From Penelope pileata (taxonomy: Eukaryota; Chordata; Aves; Galliformes; Cracidae), in assembly GCA_013396635.1 (NCBI GenBank), contig WBMW01005029.1, positions 1,458,896-1,522,895 on the forward strand: a DNA stretch of 64,000 nucleotides, read 5' to 3'. Below, one piece after another: positions 12,608 through 24,000 of this stretch. A program made the translations under genes and the position numbers. Numbering within the stretch: position 1 is the stretch's first letter; each line of letters starts with the position of its first letter. Under the pieces are notes generated by a model. The model did not search any database, was not told where the DNA came from, and was given only the letters and a program-made list of their open reading frames with translations.

Positions 12608-13606
12608 TGTTGTATTGGGTTCAAATCAGCAAATCAGCAGGAGCTGCGGGGGTGGTCTCTGAGAGCAGAACCCAGCAGCTGCCCCATGTCAGAGCAGAGC
12701 CAGCTACAGAAGGGACCCAGCTGCTGCCAGAGCTGAGCCATGAGCAACACTGATTGTGCCTCTGGGACCAAATTTAAGAAAGGGAAAAACTGCTGTGTGA
12801 CAGCAGCTGGGAGAGAGGAGTAAGAAATGTGCCAGAAACAGCCCTGCAGGCACCAAGGTCAGTGCAGGAGGGCAGGAGGTGCTCCAGGCTGGAGCAGAAG
12901 CTCCCTGCAGCCCAGGAGAGGCCCATGGTGTAGAAGGCTGTCCCCCTGCAGCCCATGGGCACCATGCTGAGCAGATCTCCACATGCAGCTGTGGAGGACC
13001 CCACGGTGCAGCAGTGGATGTGGCCTGAAGGAGGCTGCAGCCCATGGAGAGGGACATGCAGTGGAGCAAGAGATCTAGGGGAGCTACTGCCCATGGGGAA
13101 CCGTGCTGCAGCAGCTCCTGAAGGATAGGCCCCATGGTACGGAGCCACATTGCAGCAGTGCTTGGAGAGCTGCAGCCATGGGAAGCCCATGTGGGATCAG
13201 TTCAGGAAGGATGGCATCCCATGGGAGAGACCCCACGTGGAGCAGGGGCAGAGTGTGACTGTGAAAGAGTGGCAGAGACATAGTGTTATGGACTGACTGC
13301 AGCCCCCACTACCTGTTCCTCTGCACTGCACTGTGAGAGGAGGTAGATGAAGAGTGGATGGGAGGGGACTATTTAATTTGCTTTTAGTTCTCACAGCTCT
13401 GCTCTGTTACCAAAAGGCAATAAATTATATGAATCTTCCTATGCTAAGTCTGTTTTCCCTGTGACAGAAATTGGTGAGGGATCTCCCTGTCCTTATCTCA
13501 AGCCATATGATTTTTTTTTTCATCATATTTTCTCCTCTGTTCCATTGAGGAGGGGGAGAACAGTGTGGTGGAGCTGAGCTACTCATTGATTTGAAACGAC
13601 CGTGCT
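12608..13606 (+). mobile_element. Avian endogenous retrovirus LTR (about 1 kb, degenerate)
   Basis: Begins TGTTGTATTGGGTTC, a typical 5' LTR start. A GC-rich U3 rich in cagcag/ccatgg motifs follows. A polyadenylation signal aataaa lies at 13419-13424, then an R/U5-like stretch (ccttatctcaagccatatga, ttctcctctgttccattgag, gaggagggggagaacagtgt). Its 3' end resembles that of the LTR at 24073-24625. No internal retroviral genes adjoin it, so it is probably a solo LTR. I could not find a clean target duplication, and the right border is approximate. ORFs inside it are not genes. Confidence 0.65.
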
Positions 13607-15164
13607 CATCCAAACGGATCTCATTTTAATAAAACTGAAGTACCTGTGGTCCTACTGATGGCGGAGAATCTGGTCCCTGAGGTAGATCTGAGGCCCAAGT
13701 CAGGGCCCTTACTTAGGCAAGTCAGATCAAAGCAATGCCTTGTGTAAGGGACCCAAATGTCAAAGACAAGGAACTGTACAGATCTTAAGGGCTGGGATTA
13801 CACCTGGGAGTTTCTGCCCAGGAATGAAGCTCTGGCAGACGTTGTGTGTTAGGTAATACTGGGCCTGTAAGCCTGACCAAACAAGGAAGAAAAGAAGCAT
13901 TTACATGAGGAAGAAATTGCCCACTTATTCCAGTGACCTAAAAGGAAATGCATTTTACAAAATTACTTTAAATATTTTTAAAAAGTAAGCAAACATTTTG
14001 AAAAGCAGCATTATACAATTGTTATACAAGTACAGCAAGCAAGTTCTGTATCCATTCCAACTAGTGGATTGGTCTGTAATTTAAATGTTCTTGTGCAGGT
14101 GTTACTACTGAGCCAGTCCGAGATAAAACTGATCACAAAAAATGAATAGTAAAGAAAAAGGAGTAAGGTGTCCTTCCCCTTCCCCCCCCCCCACCTCTCT
14201 CTTCCAGACAATATTAACATTCATTTATTCAACAATCCGTACATCTATACCTCTTTTTTGGCACCAGCAGATTTTAATTTCTTGACCTAGATTATTATTA
14301 GTCTCACCTTTTTTATTACTAAATTATTCTGTAGGCAACAGTAAAGCATACTGGAGTGTTTCAGAACATCTGATGTGACTACGTGGTGCTTTTTGGGTAT
14401 GAAACTTACTCATCTTGGTTTCCCTTCCAATATCTCCACGTTCTAAATGTGAGCTTCTGATTTTTCCATATTATTCAGACTGATCTAAAGTAGATTATCA
14501 GCAAATATTTTCTAGGACACAGGGTGCTCAACCACTGTTGTTAGAACATAGCTCTTTAGAGACCATGTCATATCCTACACAAACATAACACAATATGTGA
14601 AAACAGCAGATAAGTCATGGTTAGGTCTGTGTGGGTTAGATTCTTAGTAAAATTGCCAGTTTCCTGAGAATAAGTTGTGTGTTCCAGAAATGGAACTCAG
14701 CATTTCGTCTGCTCTTTTGTGATACCATAGACTTCAAATGAAGTTAAGGAACATAAGATGTATGAAAACTTTAAGTCAAGGTACTTACTGAAATGAAATA
14801 ATTCGGTCTTCAAGAGAATTCATGGAAAGTGATGGTATTCCAGTTCTTTACTCAGGCAAAAAACCTCCATCAAAATGACAAATAATTTAAGAATGACAAA
14901 TATTTGTGAGACAAATATATTCTTTTTTCCTATTTGAATGCCCTTAATTTTGGAAGATGGATTATGAATGAGTATAAAACTGTCTCTTCATTAATAAAGA
15001 TATGTAAAGCCTATCTAGTTCTTGATTGTCTTAAGCATCCATACTTAAGATGAAAGTCCTGCTTTCCTGGGCATGGCTGAGCATCTGTCTGCTGATGGGA
15101 AGCAGTGAATGAATTCCTTGTTGTGCTCTACTTGTGCATGAAGCTTTACTTTACCTACCAATCT
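13607..15164. other. Intergenic, nothing recognised
   Basis: AT-rich spacer with a short C run near 14181-14192. No coding potential and no recognisable repeat. Confidence 0.5.
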
Positions 15165-15398
15165 GTCTTTAGCTCAGCCTGTGAGCTTTCTTTCTTTTGC
15201 CATTATTGTTCTCTCCTCCATCCTCCTGGGAGGGAGGGACCAAGTGGCTGGGTGGGGCTGGACTGTCTACTGGGATTAACCCACAAAAGTACCCACAAGG
15301 TTACTTTTTGGCACCCAAGGTGGAACAAGAGACGTTCAAGATAACAACAGATTTGATTGGGATGTTTTAGACCAAATTTATAGCTGTTATAGCTGTTG
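15165..15398 (+). mobile_element. 3' end of an ERV LTR plus primer-binding-site-like leader
   Basis: 15165-15285 resembles the 3' end of the avian LTR family seen at 24073-24625: ctctcctccatcctcctggg, a gggtgggg stretch, then ttaacccaca. It is followed about 20 bp later by ttggcacccaaggtgg, which resembles a retroviral primer-binding site (tggcgcccaacgtgg type), and by leader-like sequence. The 5' portion of the LTR is missing. It is degenerate and has no open reading frame. Confidence 0.5.
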
Positions 15399-16443
15399 TC
15401 CCAAGTACAAGAAAGAGCTACTAGAGTGAGTCCAGCAAAGGGCTATGAAGATTATTAAGAGGCTGGAGCATCTCTCCTATGAGGAAACACTGAAAGAAAT
15501 GGGCCTGTTTAGCCTGGAGAAGAAAAGACTGAGAGGGGATCTTATTAATGTGTACAAATATCTTAAGCAAGGGTGTATGGAAAAAGTCTCATTGCCATAA
15601 GTTAATGTTCAAAGAGGAGACTGAGGAGACCTGAGAAGTAACTATATTTGAGCAAAGGGAGAGTCTACTGGGGCATTTCCCTGTAGGGTCTCTCAAACTG
15701 TTGGGGTATGCAGACCCCTTTTTATCCCTGAACCCTGCTGCAGTGACCTCCTCCTTTTTCCATTGGCTAAGGTACTTGGGATTCACATTATTCTCAGTCC
15801 ACCTACCACACGCTCATCCCCTCAGTAGGTACCCCCCTTCATTTTCTTTATCTATACATATTTTGTAATGTGGATTCAAAGTCTGTTGTTTTGCTCAATT
15901 TGTATCTATTTTGTCAGAGTCCCTCTCCTCCCTTATCTTGTAAGCCAGACTTACAAGCAGGTGCTAAGTTAGCCTCTCCTCCCATATGTCACAAGATGAC
16001 TTTGTTTAACCATTCCTTCTTTTCAGCCTTCATTCATCAGCTTTGTCTTGTTTTGCAGGGACCCCCTATCCTTCCCAATTTCAGCTTGTTTTATTTTGCA
16101 AGGACGCCTTATTCTATTTTTCCCTTCAAAGGGTATCAACAGGATGGGGCCAGGCTGTTTTATTTGGAGCCTGGCAACAGAACTAGAGACAATAGGCTCA
16201 AACTGAAACATAGGAAGTTTCATCTGCACATAGAAAAAAATTTCTGTGCTGTGAGGGTGACTGAGCACCGAAACAGGCTTGTCCAGAGAGAGGAGCTGTG
16301 GAGTCTCCTTCTCTGGGGATATTCAAAACTCGCCTGGATGTGATCCTGGACAATGTGCTCCAGGTGACCTTGTCTGAAGCAAGGAGTTGGACTAGAAGAT
16401 CCCTAGTGGTCCCTTCCAATCTCAGCCATTCTGTGATTCTGTG
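15399..16443 (+). mobile_element. CR1 retrotransposon fragment, split by a later LTR insertion
   Basis: The left half (15399-15573) carries ccaagtacaagaaagagcta and gcctggagaagaaaagactg. The right half (16134-16443) carries tcaacaggatggggccaggc and the 3' tail with gtcccttccaatctcagcca and gattctgtgat. Removing 15574-16133 rejoins the two halves into the expected CR1 order with no gap. Plus orientation. It sits inside an older ERV. Confidence 0.9.
15569..16133. mobile_element. LTR-like insertion (555 bp) with 5-bp target duplication, inside CR1
   Basis: The element 15574-16128 starts TGTATGG and ends CCCTTCA (TG...CA ends). It is flanked by the direct repeat aaggg at 15569-15573 and 16129-16133. 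It interrupts the CR1 cleanly. Its size, ends and target duplication fit a solo LTR. I do not recognise the family, and no protein-coding part remains. Confidence 0.75.
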
Positions 16444-17060
16444 ATTTAGCTATTAATTGGCAGGCTTCTCTGCTTGTCAGGGAGCTTGCTTGCTTTGCTG
16501 TATATTAAAGTCCGGTGCTTGCTAGTGGTTGCTGTTTGCTGTATGCCTTTTCACCTTATTTTGTTGTGCCTGGGAACATTTTGATAACAGCAAAGGCCAT
16601 GTCCCTGGGCTGGCATATTGTCAGGGCAATGCTGTTGTTCCTGTGCTGCTGTACTGGACAGGCTGGAACTACAGCGCCTGAAGTCAGAGGGACTGTGGCT
16701 TGTGAGTACATCCATGCTGGAAGAGAAATACCCCTAAAGGGGCTGCAGTCCTTGGATAAGTCCATACTGGAACAGGGACGAGGAGAGGAATTCATTGCAA
16801 AATTAAATTTTACAGCCTGGTCCAAAAGGATGAGAGGTAGAGATTGGAATGTGAACATTTTACAGAGGTGGCCCACAGACTACTAGAATGATATCTGTGC
16901 ATATATCAAAGGATGTGCAGGGGCATGTTGGTTAATGGGGATTTATTGGATAGCGTGGGACCTGAGTATAACATAAATGGTGTAGAATAATGGACTGGGA
17001 TGGAGTTAATTTTCTTCATAGTGGCTCATATGGTACTACATTTTGGATTTGTTTTCATTA
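16444..17060 (+). mobile_element. ERV internal remnant and start of a degenerate 3' LTR
   Basis: 16444-16975 looks like the 3' internal part of an avian ERV: a non-coding, purine-rich stretch ending near gatagcgtgggacctgagta. From about 16980, gggatggagttaattttctt and catagtggctcatatgg resemble the 5' end of the LTR at 24073. Similarity fades after about 17060. Together with 15165-15398 this would be one old provirus, later disrupted. All frames are broken. Confidence 0.45.
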
Positions 17061-17407
17061 TTATAAATGTTATAAATTTATGTTAAATTACAACTCATAT
17101 GGTGCTCAACTTTAGTATCAGATCAAAATCTGAATAGTTACAATTGGTAATAAGTTGAGAACCCTACTTCTCAATCCTGGTAGGCTATGAAGATACATTT
17201 TCATAACAAACAGTCCTCCCATTAACTACCAAACCGAACAAGAAATACATTTCGAGTTTCTTTTTGTAGTGAATTTGTGTTGACTGTACACCATTTGTAT
17301 TAAATGAGTTCATCTGTCGATACAGAAAAAAAAAAAGTGTAGCAGACTTGAAAAAGTACATGACAAAAATTGATTGAAACTAATCAAGAGGCCTTCTTTA
17401 GTGCTAA
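17061..17407. other. Intergenic, nothing recognised
   Basis: AT-rich, possibly the decayed remainder of the LTR that begins near 16980. No coding signal. Confidence 0.4.
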
Positions 17408-17526
17408 ATCATAGAATCACAGAATGCTTTGGGTTGGAGGGGACCTTAAAGCTCATCCACTTCCAACCCTCCTGCCGTGGCAGGGTTGCCACCCACCAGA
17501 TCAGGCAGCCCAGGGCCCCATCCAAT
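17408..17526 (-). mobile_element. CR1 3' fragment, antisense
   Basis: Reverse-complement CR1 tail: tcatagaatcacagaatg, then gggttggaggggacctta, then aggcagcccagggccccatc. It is a short 5'-truncated copy about 435 bp upstream of the ENPP3 start codon. Confidence 0.88.
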
Positions 17527-17960
17527 AAGGGAAGGGAGCTGAAGCAGCAGGAGCTATCAAACCATCTACTTAACTATTGCTTTCTTTGAAAGCAGCAAGT
17601 ACTCTGAATGGCAGGCTTTTAACGAAATAGCTGAGTAGCCAAATTTGCAAGATATTGCTTAGCAACATATTATTTCTAATCTACGGTTTATCTAATGCCA
17701 TCCTTATCTTGAAATGTGGCAGACAGGTTCTCGGTAGGCAAATGCTTCATTTTAGCCTTTGACCTTGCTGAGTAGTTTTCCTGCTTGCTTTGGCTTCCTG
17801 CAAACCTATCACCAGCGCAAAAGCTAGGACTTCATTGAAATCCCGTGAACAAAGTACATACACACTTGAAGCACGAGCAGCCTCACAGTTGCAGCAAACC
17901 CAGCTGTGGAGCCAGAGGAGCACAGCGTATGTGTGCTGCTGAGAGGCAGACATCGGCAGA

Positions 17961-18077
17961 ATGAATCTTCGCGATGAAATCGGCCTGCATGAAAGCAGTC
18001 ATTTGGAGGAGGTGACTTTACGACCAGCAGACTACGTGAAGAAAAAAACACTCCAGAAATACAAGATCATCTGTGCT
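17961..18077 (+). CDS. ENPP3: ENPP3 exon 1 (coding; residues 1-39, cytoplasmic tail)
   Basis: Encodes MNLRDEIGLHESSHLEEV through KKTLQKYKIICA, ending at gtaagt. The KKxTLxKYKI segment matches human ENPP3. The preceding residues have no match in the human tail, which is about 14 residues shorter. Confidence 0.93.
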
Positions 18078-21000
18078 GTAAGTAAGCGCTGCTCTTCAGG
18101 GCTGCTACTCCTTTTTTTTCCTTTCAAGACTGTAGGAAATGTTTTAACAATTTTCAAATCTGCAGAAATTTTGCTAGCTACATTGTATTACTGTAATGAT
18201 GCAGGGTAGCTTGGTAGCTGCAGCATGAAGGCACTAACTTTTCTAGAAGATTTCCAGAGTTCTTGTGACTTTTATCCAGCGGTTTCAACTTTGTCAAAAC
18301 TTTTTTTTTTTCCTGCCAATTAAGTACACTTTTTGTTTTAATACGATAAACTGACAGTTGTTTTGCACAGCAAAGACAGTGCTTCAATACATTGTTTCCT
18401 ACATTTGTTTAAAACAGGTGTGTTTGTGGGCAAAGCAGCCCCAGTTACTTTTTGCTTTTTTGTGTATGTTTGGATTTGTCATTTATTAAAAAGAGTATGT
18501 AGGCAAGGCATTGATGAAAAACACTCCCAAAGCAAGGCACAGGGAAAGATGAATGAACTGTTTCATCTGGTACTGTCAGCCTCATGTCTCAAATATTGTG
18601 TCAATTCATTCCCTCTTTCCCAAGGCTTTAAGAGTCACACAGCTGCCTTGTAAATAATGACGTGTAGGATTTTTTCTACATTTCTGAAATCTTTTGTTGG
18701 CGCTGATACACATTTTAGGCTTCTGTTTTTGAGCACAAGTGAAGCAAATATTAAATGTATATATATTCATATGTATACATTTGTATATGTTTATGTGTAT
18801 TTTCACACAAGCTCTTGCGTGTATGAATTGGAATTTAGAGAAAATGATGGGTACTGGTTTTGGAGAGGCTCAAAACTTAATTTTGAAAACAGCCCTATGA
18901 AAAGGAGGCAAGTTGTGGTACTCCACAGCATTATGTCATCAGAACAATTTCACAAAATACAGCTTCCTATTAAATGCTGCAATGTGCAAGTATTGCATGA
19001 AATATGGCAGAAATACTGGAAACTGAGGAAAAAAAGAGAAGTGAAAATAACAGATATTTTTCCTAAAGTCTTCAGTAAAAATAATTTAGTCATTTGAAAC
19101 GGTGTGAGAAGAATGTGTAAGATGGCAAGTAAATGGTACTTTCAAGAGTTACTTGGAAGACTGAACTGTGAAGCATCCTAAGACATATTCATTCTTCCAA
19201 ATGCAATGGTTTTCACATGCTTGCAAATATGAGAAACAAAATCTCAGTTTTTGAGGTGTCAACTGTGAATGTTCTACACCATTGATCTAAGTTTTTGAGA
19301 AATTATGTGCATGAAGTACTTCCTTGAATTTAGACATAGAAGTTAGTGGTGGAAAGTAAGATCATTTGAATATGTGCTACTGATGTTATTTCACCTTAAG
19401 GAAGAATGTCCCCAAATCAAGAGCCTTTCTATAAATACAGTAATAAAATGCAATACCTCATGTCTATACCTGTTAAACAAGCATTTTTGATTTTTACTTC
19501 AGCTTTCTAATGCTTTGCAGCAGTGGGAATGTTTGACTGCTGTAGTAGCTATCCTTTAAACTCAGTATTGCCTATTTACTTGAGTTACGGGTTTAAGTTT
19601 TAATGAAAATAGAGTGAAACCAGAATGAAGTTTAAGGTGATGGCTGCATGCCCTAGGGGTTGGGCTGGTTCACAATCCGGCAATAAAACCCCTGACAGTC
19701 CCCTGGGAGCACTGTGCTCCCTGTCCAGAAGTGGCAGGTGTGCTAGGCTGGTGCGGCCCCCTAATTCTCAGTCCTGCCTGCCTGGATATGGCACTAATTT
19801 GCGGCCTTCACATCTGGGGTTTCTCTTCAAGAGATTTCACTCTGCCTTTTCTGATGCTTTGGGCAACCATGCTTTTCCCACCTGTCTCTTTTACCCAGCT
19901 CTCACCAATTCCATTTCCATTCCTACTGTTGGGCTGTTCCTCTTGCCCAAAAACCAGGGAGTGAGCAGCAGGGAGCAAGTAAGGTTGATCTCCCCAGTCC
20001 ACGGGAAGGAATAATGTGTGCTTAGGCCATGTCCCATTGGAGCCGTTTCATGGCTGAAGTGTACACCTGAGGGCTGAGCACTCCCCACTGCCGCCATTTG
20101 GTGAGGTATTGGGGCAGGATGGGCGGTAACAAAGAGCCTAAGGTGCTTCTGTGAGCAGGGGGGGCTGAAAAGTAACAGCACTGCAAGTGTAGTATCTATA
20201 CTTGCTTGTATCCTGCTCACTTGTGCAGTTTTTCTCAGCTCTTCATAATTTCTGCAGTCTCCGTTGAAAGGCTGCATTGCCGTTTGCTAGTGCCTGGTGA
20301 TTGCTGGAAGCGACAGGAAATGGAAATGGGCTCTGAGACAAAAGCAGGAAGCAGAGTGGATGGCTTTACGGTGTTCTAATCTGATACGCATTTTCTTTCC
20401 CATCGTTGCCTTAGTGAAAAGTTATACAGACTGTTATACAGTCTGAGAGGGTTGTCATTTTTCACCATGTCAGCCAGCACATCTGGAGTGGCCATTAAGC
20501 TGATACAGGCTTCCTCAGCTCTTCCCCAGTCTCCCAAACATTGTGTGACTTCTGTTAGGAGGTTTTCTTGGGCTGCTTGCTTATTTCTGGTTTCCTCTAA
20601 ACTCACTGTTATGGTGTCTTACTCATTGTGGATGAAAATTTGACATTTGCAGCCTCAGTCCAGCAGAGTCTTTTAAGAAATCCTTGTGGGCATTTCAAGA
20701 AAATACAGAAGCTATAAAAAAGGGCTATTGGGTTGAGAAAGGTAGGGATTTTCTTCTCTTTACAAAGATTAAGAATTTGCAAAAGAGATACATGTATTTA
20801 TTATTTCCTGCTATCTTTTCCCCAGTTACTAGGTGGGACCTGCCATAGCTTAAAAGTGCGGTATTTAGGTGTTGCCTCACAAGTAGTTCACAGGATTATT
20901 GTTCCTCTGCCTCTTCTATCATACAGATAAATTCTAATAAACATAACAGCTTATTACAGTTATGAACTATGAATTTTTGTGTGTCTGTGTGACAGGTTCT

Positions 21001-24000
21001 GCTAGGTGCTTTGGTGGTTGTATCTCTGGGACTAGGTTTGGGACTGGGACTAAACCGTGGAGCTCAGGAGCAAGGTATGTTTACGATATGTTCAGTATAA
21101 TTACATCTTAGGATAGATCTGGTAAAGGCCTTAAGCAAAGGCTCTTTCATGATGTAATATAAATGTTTGGTGAAAAGTTACCACCTATGAAAATAAAGTT
21201 CTTGCATTTTTCGAGTTGGATTGTATAAAATCTGTACACATAATCTATACTTGAAAAACCTATCCTAAACCACTGAATGTCTTGCTTCTCACTTTAGATG
21301 TGTTAAACCTACTTCACAACAGCTTTTGAAATTTTATCTTAATAAATGTTTCTAGGAAAATTGAGATAGGATATATCATATGACTTCACACTTATTTAAA
21401 GCTTATCACTTTACAATCGTTTAAACAATGCGTTTTGTAGAAGAGATCATGGGACCATCTTCAACATTCATACTTTGGGTGCATTTGGCATAGTTCAGGC
21501 GACAAAAACTGATCATGAATTTTCTTTGAAATCTTTGATTTATGTAAAGCAATGATAAAAAGGGATAATGTTTTGATTTGGTGGAATGTTATTTTTTAAT
21601 TAGAAAAAACAAAGTAGCATATTAAGGGGTCAAGCAGGATCAGGACAAACAAACATCACCTGGTGAATTAAAACACTATCAGAACAATAATAATTTCATA
21701 CTGGAGGAGTTCAAGGAAGAACAGGATCTTTCTCACTCCTAATCAACACATATCAAACTTTGTACCTACTTACTCATCAACTTTTAACTCACTCTGAGAT
21801 CTTTCAGTTCTAGTGACAAGATGGAATTGTTCTTGCTTTTTGATGGCAAGTGTATTGTATTACAACTTTCTGCGTAAAATACGTAGATACCTACCATGTG
21901 AGTCTTCACTGACATGTACCTAAGGAAGTTGTTCATAGTTGCACTAAGTGAGTGGAAGGTGAAAGATGGCATCAAATGAGAATTCATTCTGTTCATATGC
22001 TCAAGGTGAACTTCCTGGTAGTTCGTATAACTACTGACTCTTTCAGGTAAATGTTAATAACGTACTAGATTTTAATACTAATAACATACTAAATTTGAAG
22101 AACTCAGTTCTGTAAATATTGTGAAGATATTAGAAGTATGGGCTGCAGATTCGTAGAAGTATGAACAGCTCTATTTCAGACAGAGGAAAAGGTTTCTATT
22201 TCTTCTTAGTCTCACCATGTATAGTACATCATTTTCATTCAGGTAGAGCGTCTGATCAACTTTAAGTTGTTCTAACACCAATGGATAGAGAAGCTTAAAT
22301 ACTTCAAGCTTCAGTCTAAAAATGAAGTAAAACTGTTTGTGTATGTTTACGCACATTTGTGGAAAATCACAGCTCTTCCTTGACAGAACAGGTTCTGGCC
22401 ATGAAACACTTAACCTTTAGTTACTTCTTTCCATTTGTACTTTCCTTTGACAGATCCATTTATGCTCATTACAAATGTTTGTTCGTTATTCTTATTATTT
22501 GCATAGCTGTCTTGCATGAATGGTTATTGTTTGTTAAGTATGTATATACTTAAAGAGCAAAGTGCAACTTTAGAACTTTCTTCGTCTGAAGAAAGCTGAC
22601 TAGCCTGAAAAAAAAAAACAACTTAGCTCCACATGATTTATACGTAGTGGATATTAAAGCCTGATTTTTATAGACCTTGCACAAGCATGAACCTTTTGGC
22701 AACTCAAACAGAATTGCACTAGCAAAACTAAGTAGTTGTATGGATCCCTATGTAACTCTGTGGGTAGATGAGAAAACTGGAAATGTAGGTGCTCAGGGTG
22801 TTTCAGACAGTACTTCTGTAGTACAGAGATCACAGACACAAGGCTCCTGGCAGCTCACGTGGAGCGCAGGTGGTATTTTGAGATCTGAGGTTGTTCTCGG
22901 ATTTTCCAGAACCAGAGCTCTTGCTCCCTGCATGAAAGTGTCAGAACTGTGGTGAGGAACGAACTGCACATCTCCATTTCCTATGTGAAGCTCTTCATTT
23001 GGACCCTTTTCTTTCTTTGGGTCAAAACAATCAAACTGGCAGGTTTTTTTGCCACAATCAAGTGAGAATGAGAGGGTCAGGATCCTTAGTGCACTAATAA
23101 GACTTATAGCCAGGGCCCAGGCCGCCACATCAGCTGCCCTGCCCAGCTGCCCCCAGGAAGCCCCCATGGCTGTAGGTGCCTGGCAGTCAGGGAGCCAATG
23201 GCTCACATCCAAAGTGGAAGTTACTTTTCTCTCAGCGTCCAGGACCCAGAAACAAGGTGGGGAGACACCAGTGGGAGGGTGGGTCACAGAAACAGCTTTG
23301 ACAGAGATCCTGGGAGAGCACATCTGAAACAGAAACTGGGACCTTCCACATCCAGAGGACCTCCTACAACTCTCAGATTGCATGGTCCAACCTGTGCGCT
23401 AGTGACTGCAGTGGAACATGACTCAGAGCATTGGTTTGGGAAATTGTTCAACTCCTTTCTCTCTATGTCCATGATCTGTTTAGCTGACCCGGCAGGGACA
23501 GGGCTGTCTCAAAGCCTGGGCACTAATACTCCCTACCTTCTTGTTGCAGTCAGCTGCAGGCAAAAATGCCACGAGCCCTATCGGAAAGAGGTGGCAGGCT
23601 GCCAGTGTGACAGCGGCTGCAAGGAGCGTCAGAACTGCTGCTGGGATTATGAAGATGCCTGCGTTGAGCCAAGTATGTTCCCTTACAGACAATGCTCACT
23701 GGTTTCCATTCCATTTTCTATGATTGCATAGCACTATCAGGAGAAGGATCAATTCTCTTATTTACACAGGCATATGGAAAGCCATCTGATTAAAAGCCAC
23801 ATAATGACTTGGAGAGGGAGGAAGCCAGTGATGTTGAGTTAATGCTGCATTCAGATTGTTAGAAAGCACTAGCTTACTGACCTGGTATGAACTCTTTCTG
23901 CCTCTTTCTCAAATTATCTCCTCATCTCTTTGTTATGGGGAGGCATGCTATTTAGGTAAAAATATTATTTCAAGTAATTTTTACGGGCTTCACATCGCAT

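Noticed and set aside
12704..13190. Antisense ORFs of 138-148 codons
   Set aside because: They lie within the avian LTR and are not similar to any retroviral or cellular protein; produced by repetitive GC-rich U3 sequence.
15870..16343. A 157-codon ORF
   Set aside because: It spans the junction between the LTR insertion and the CR1, so it is not a gene.
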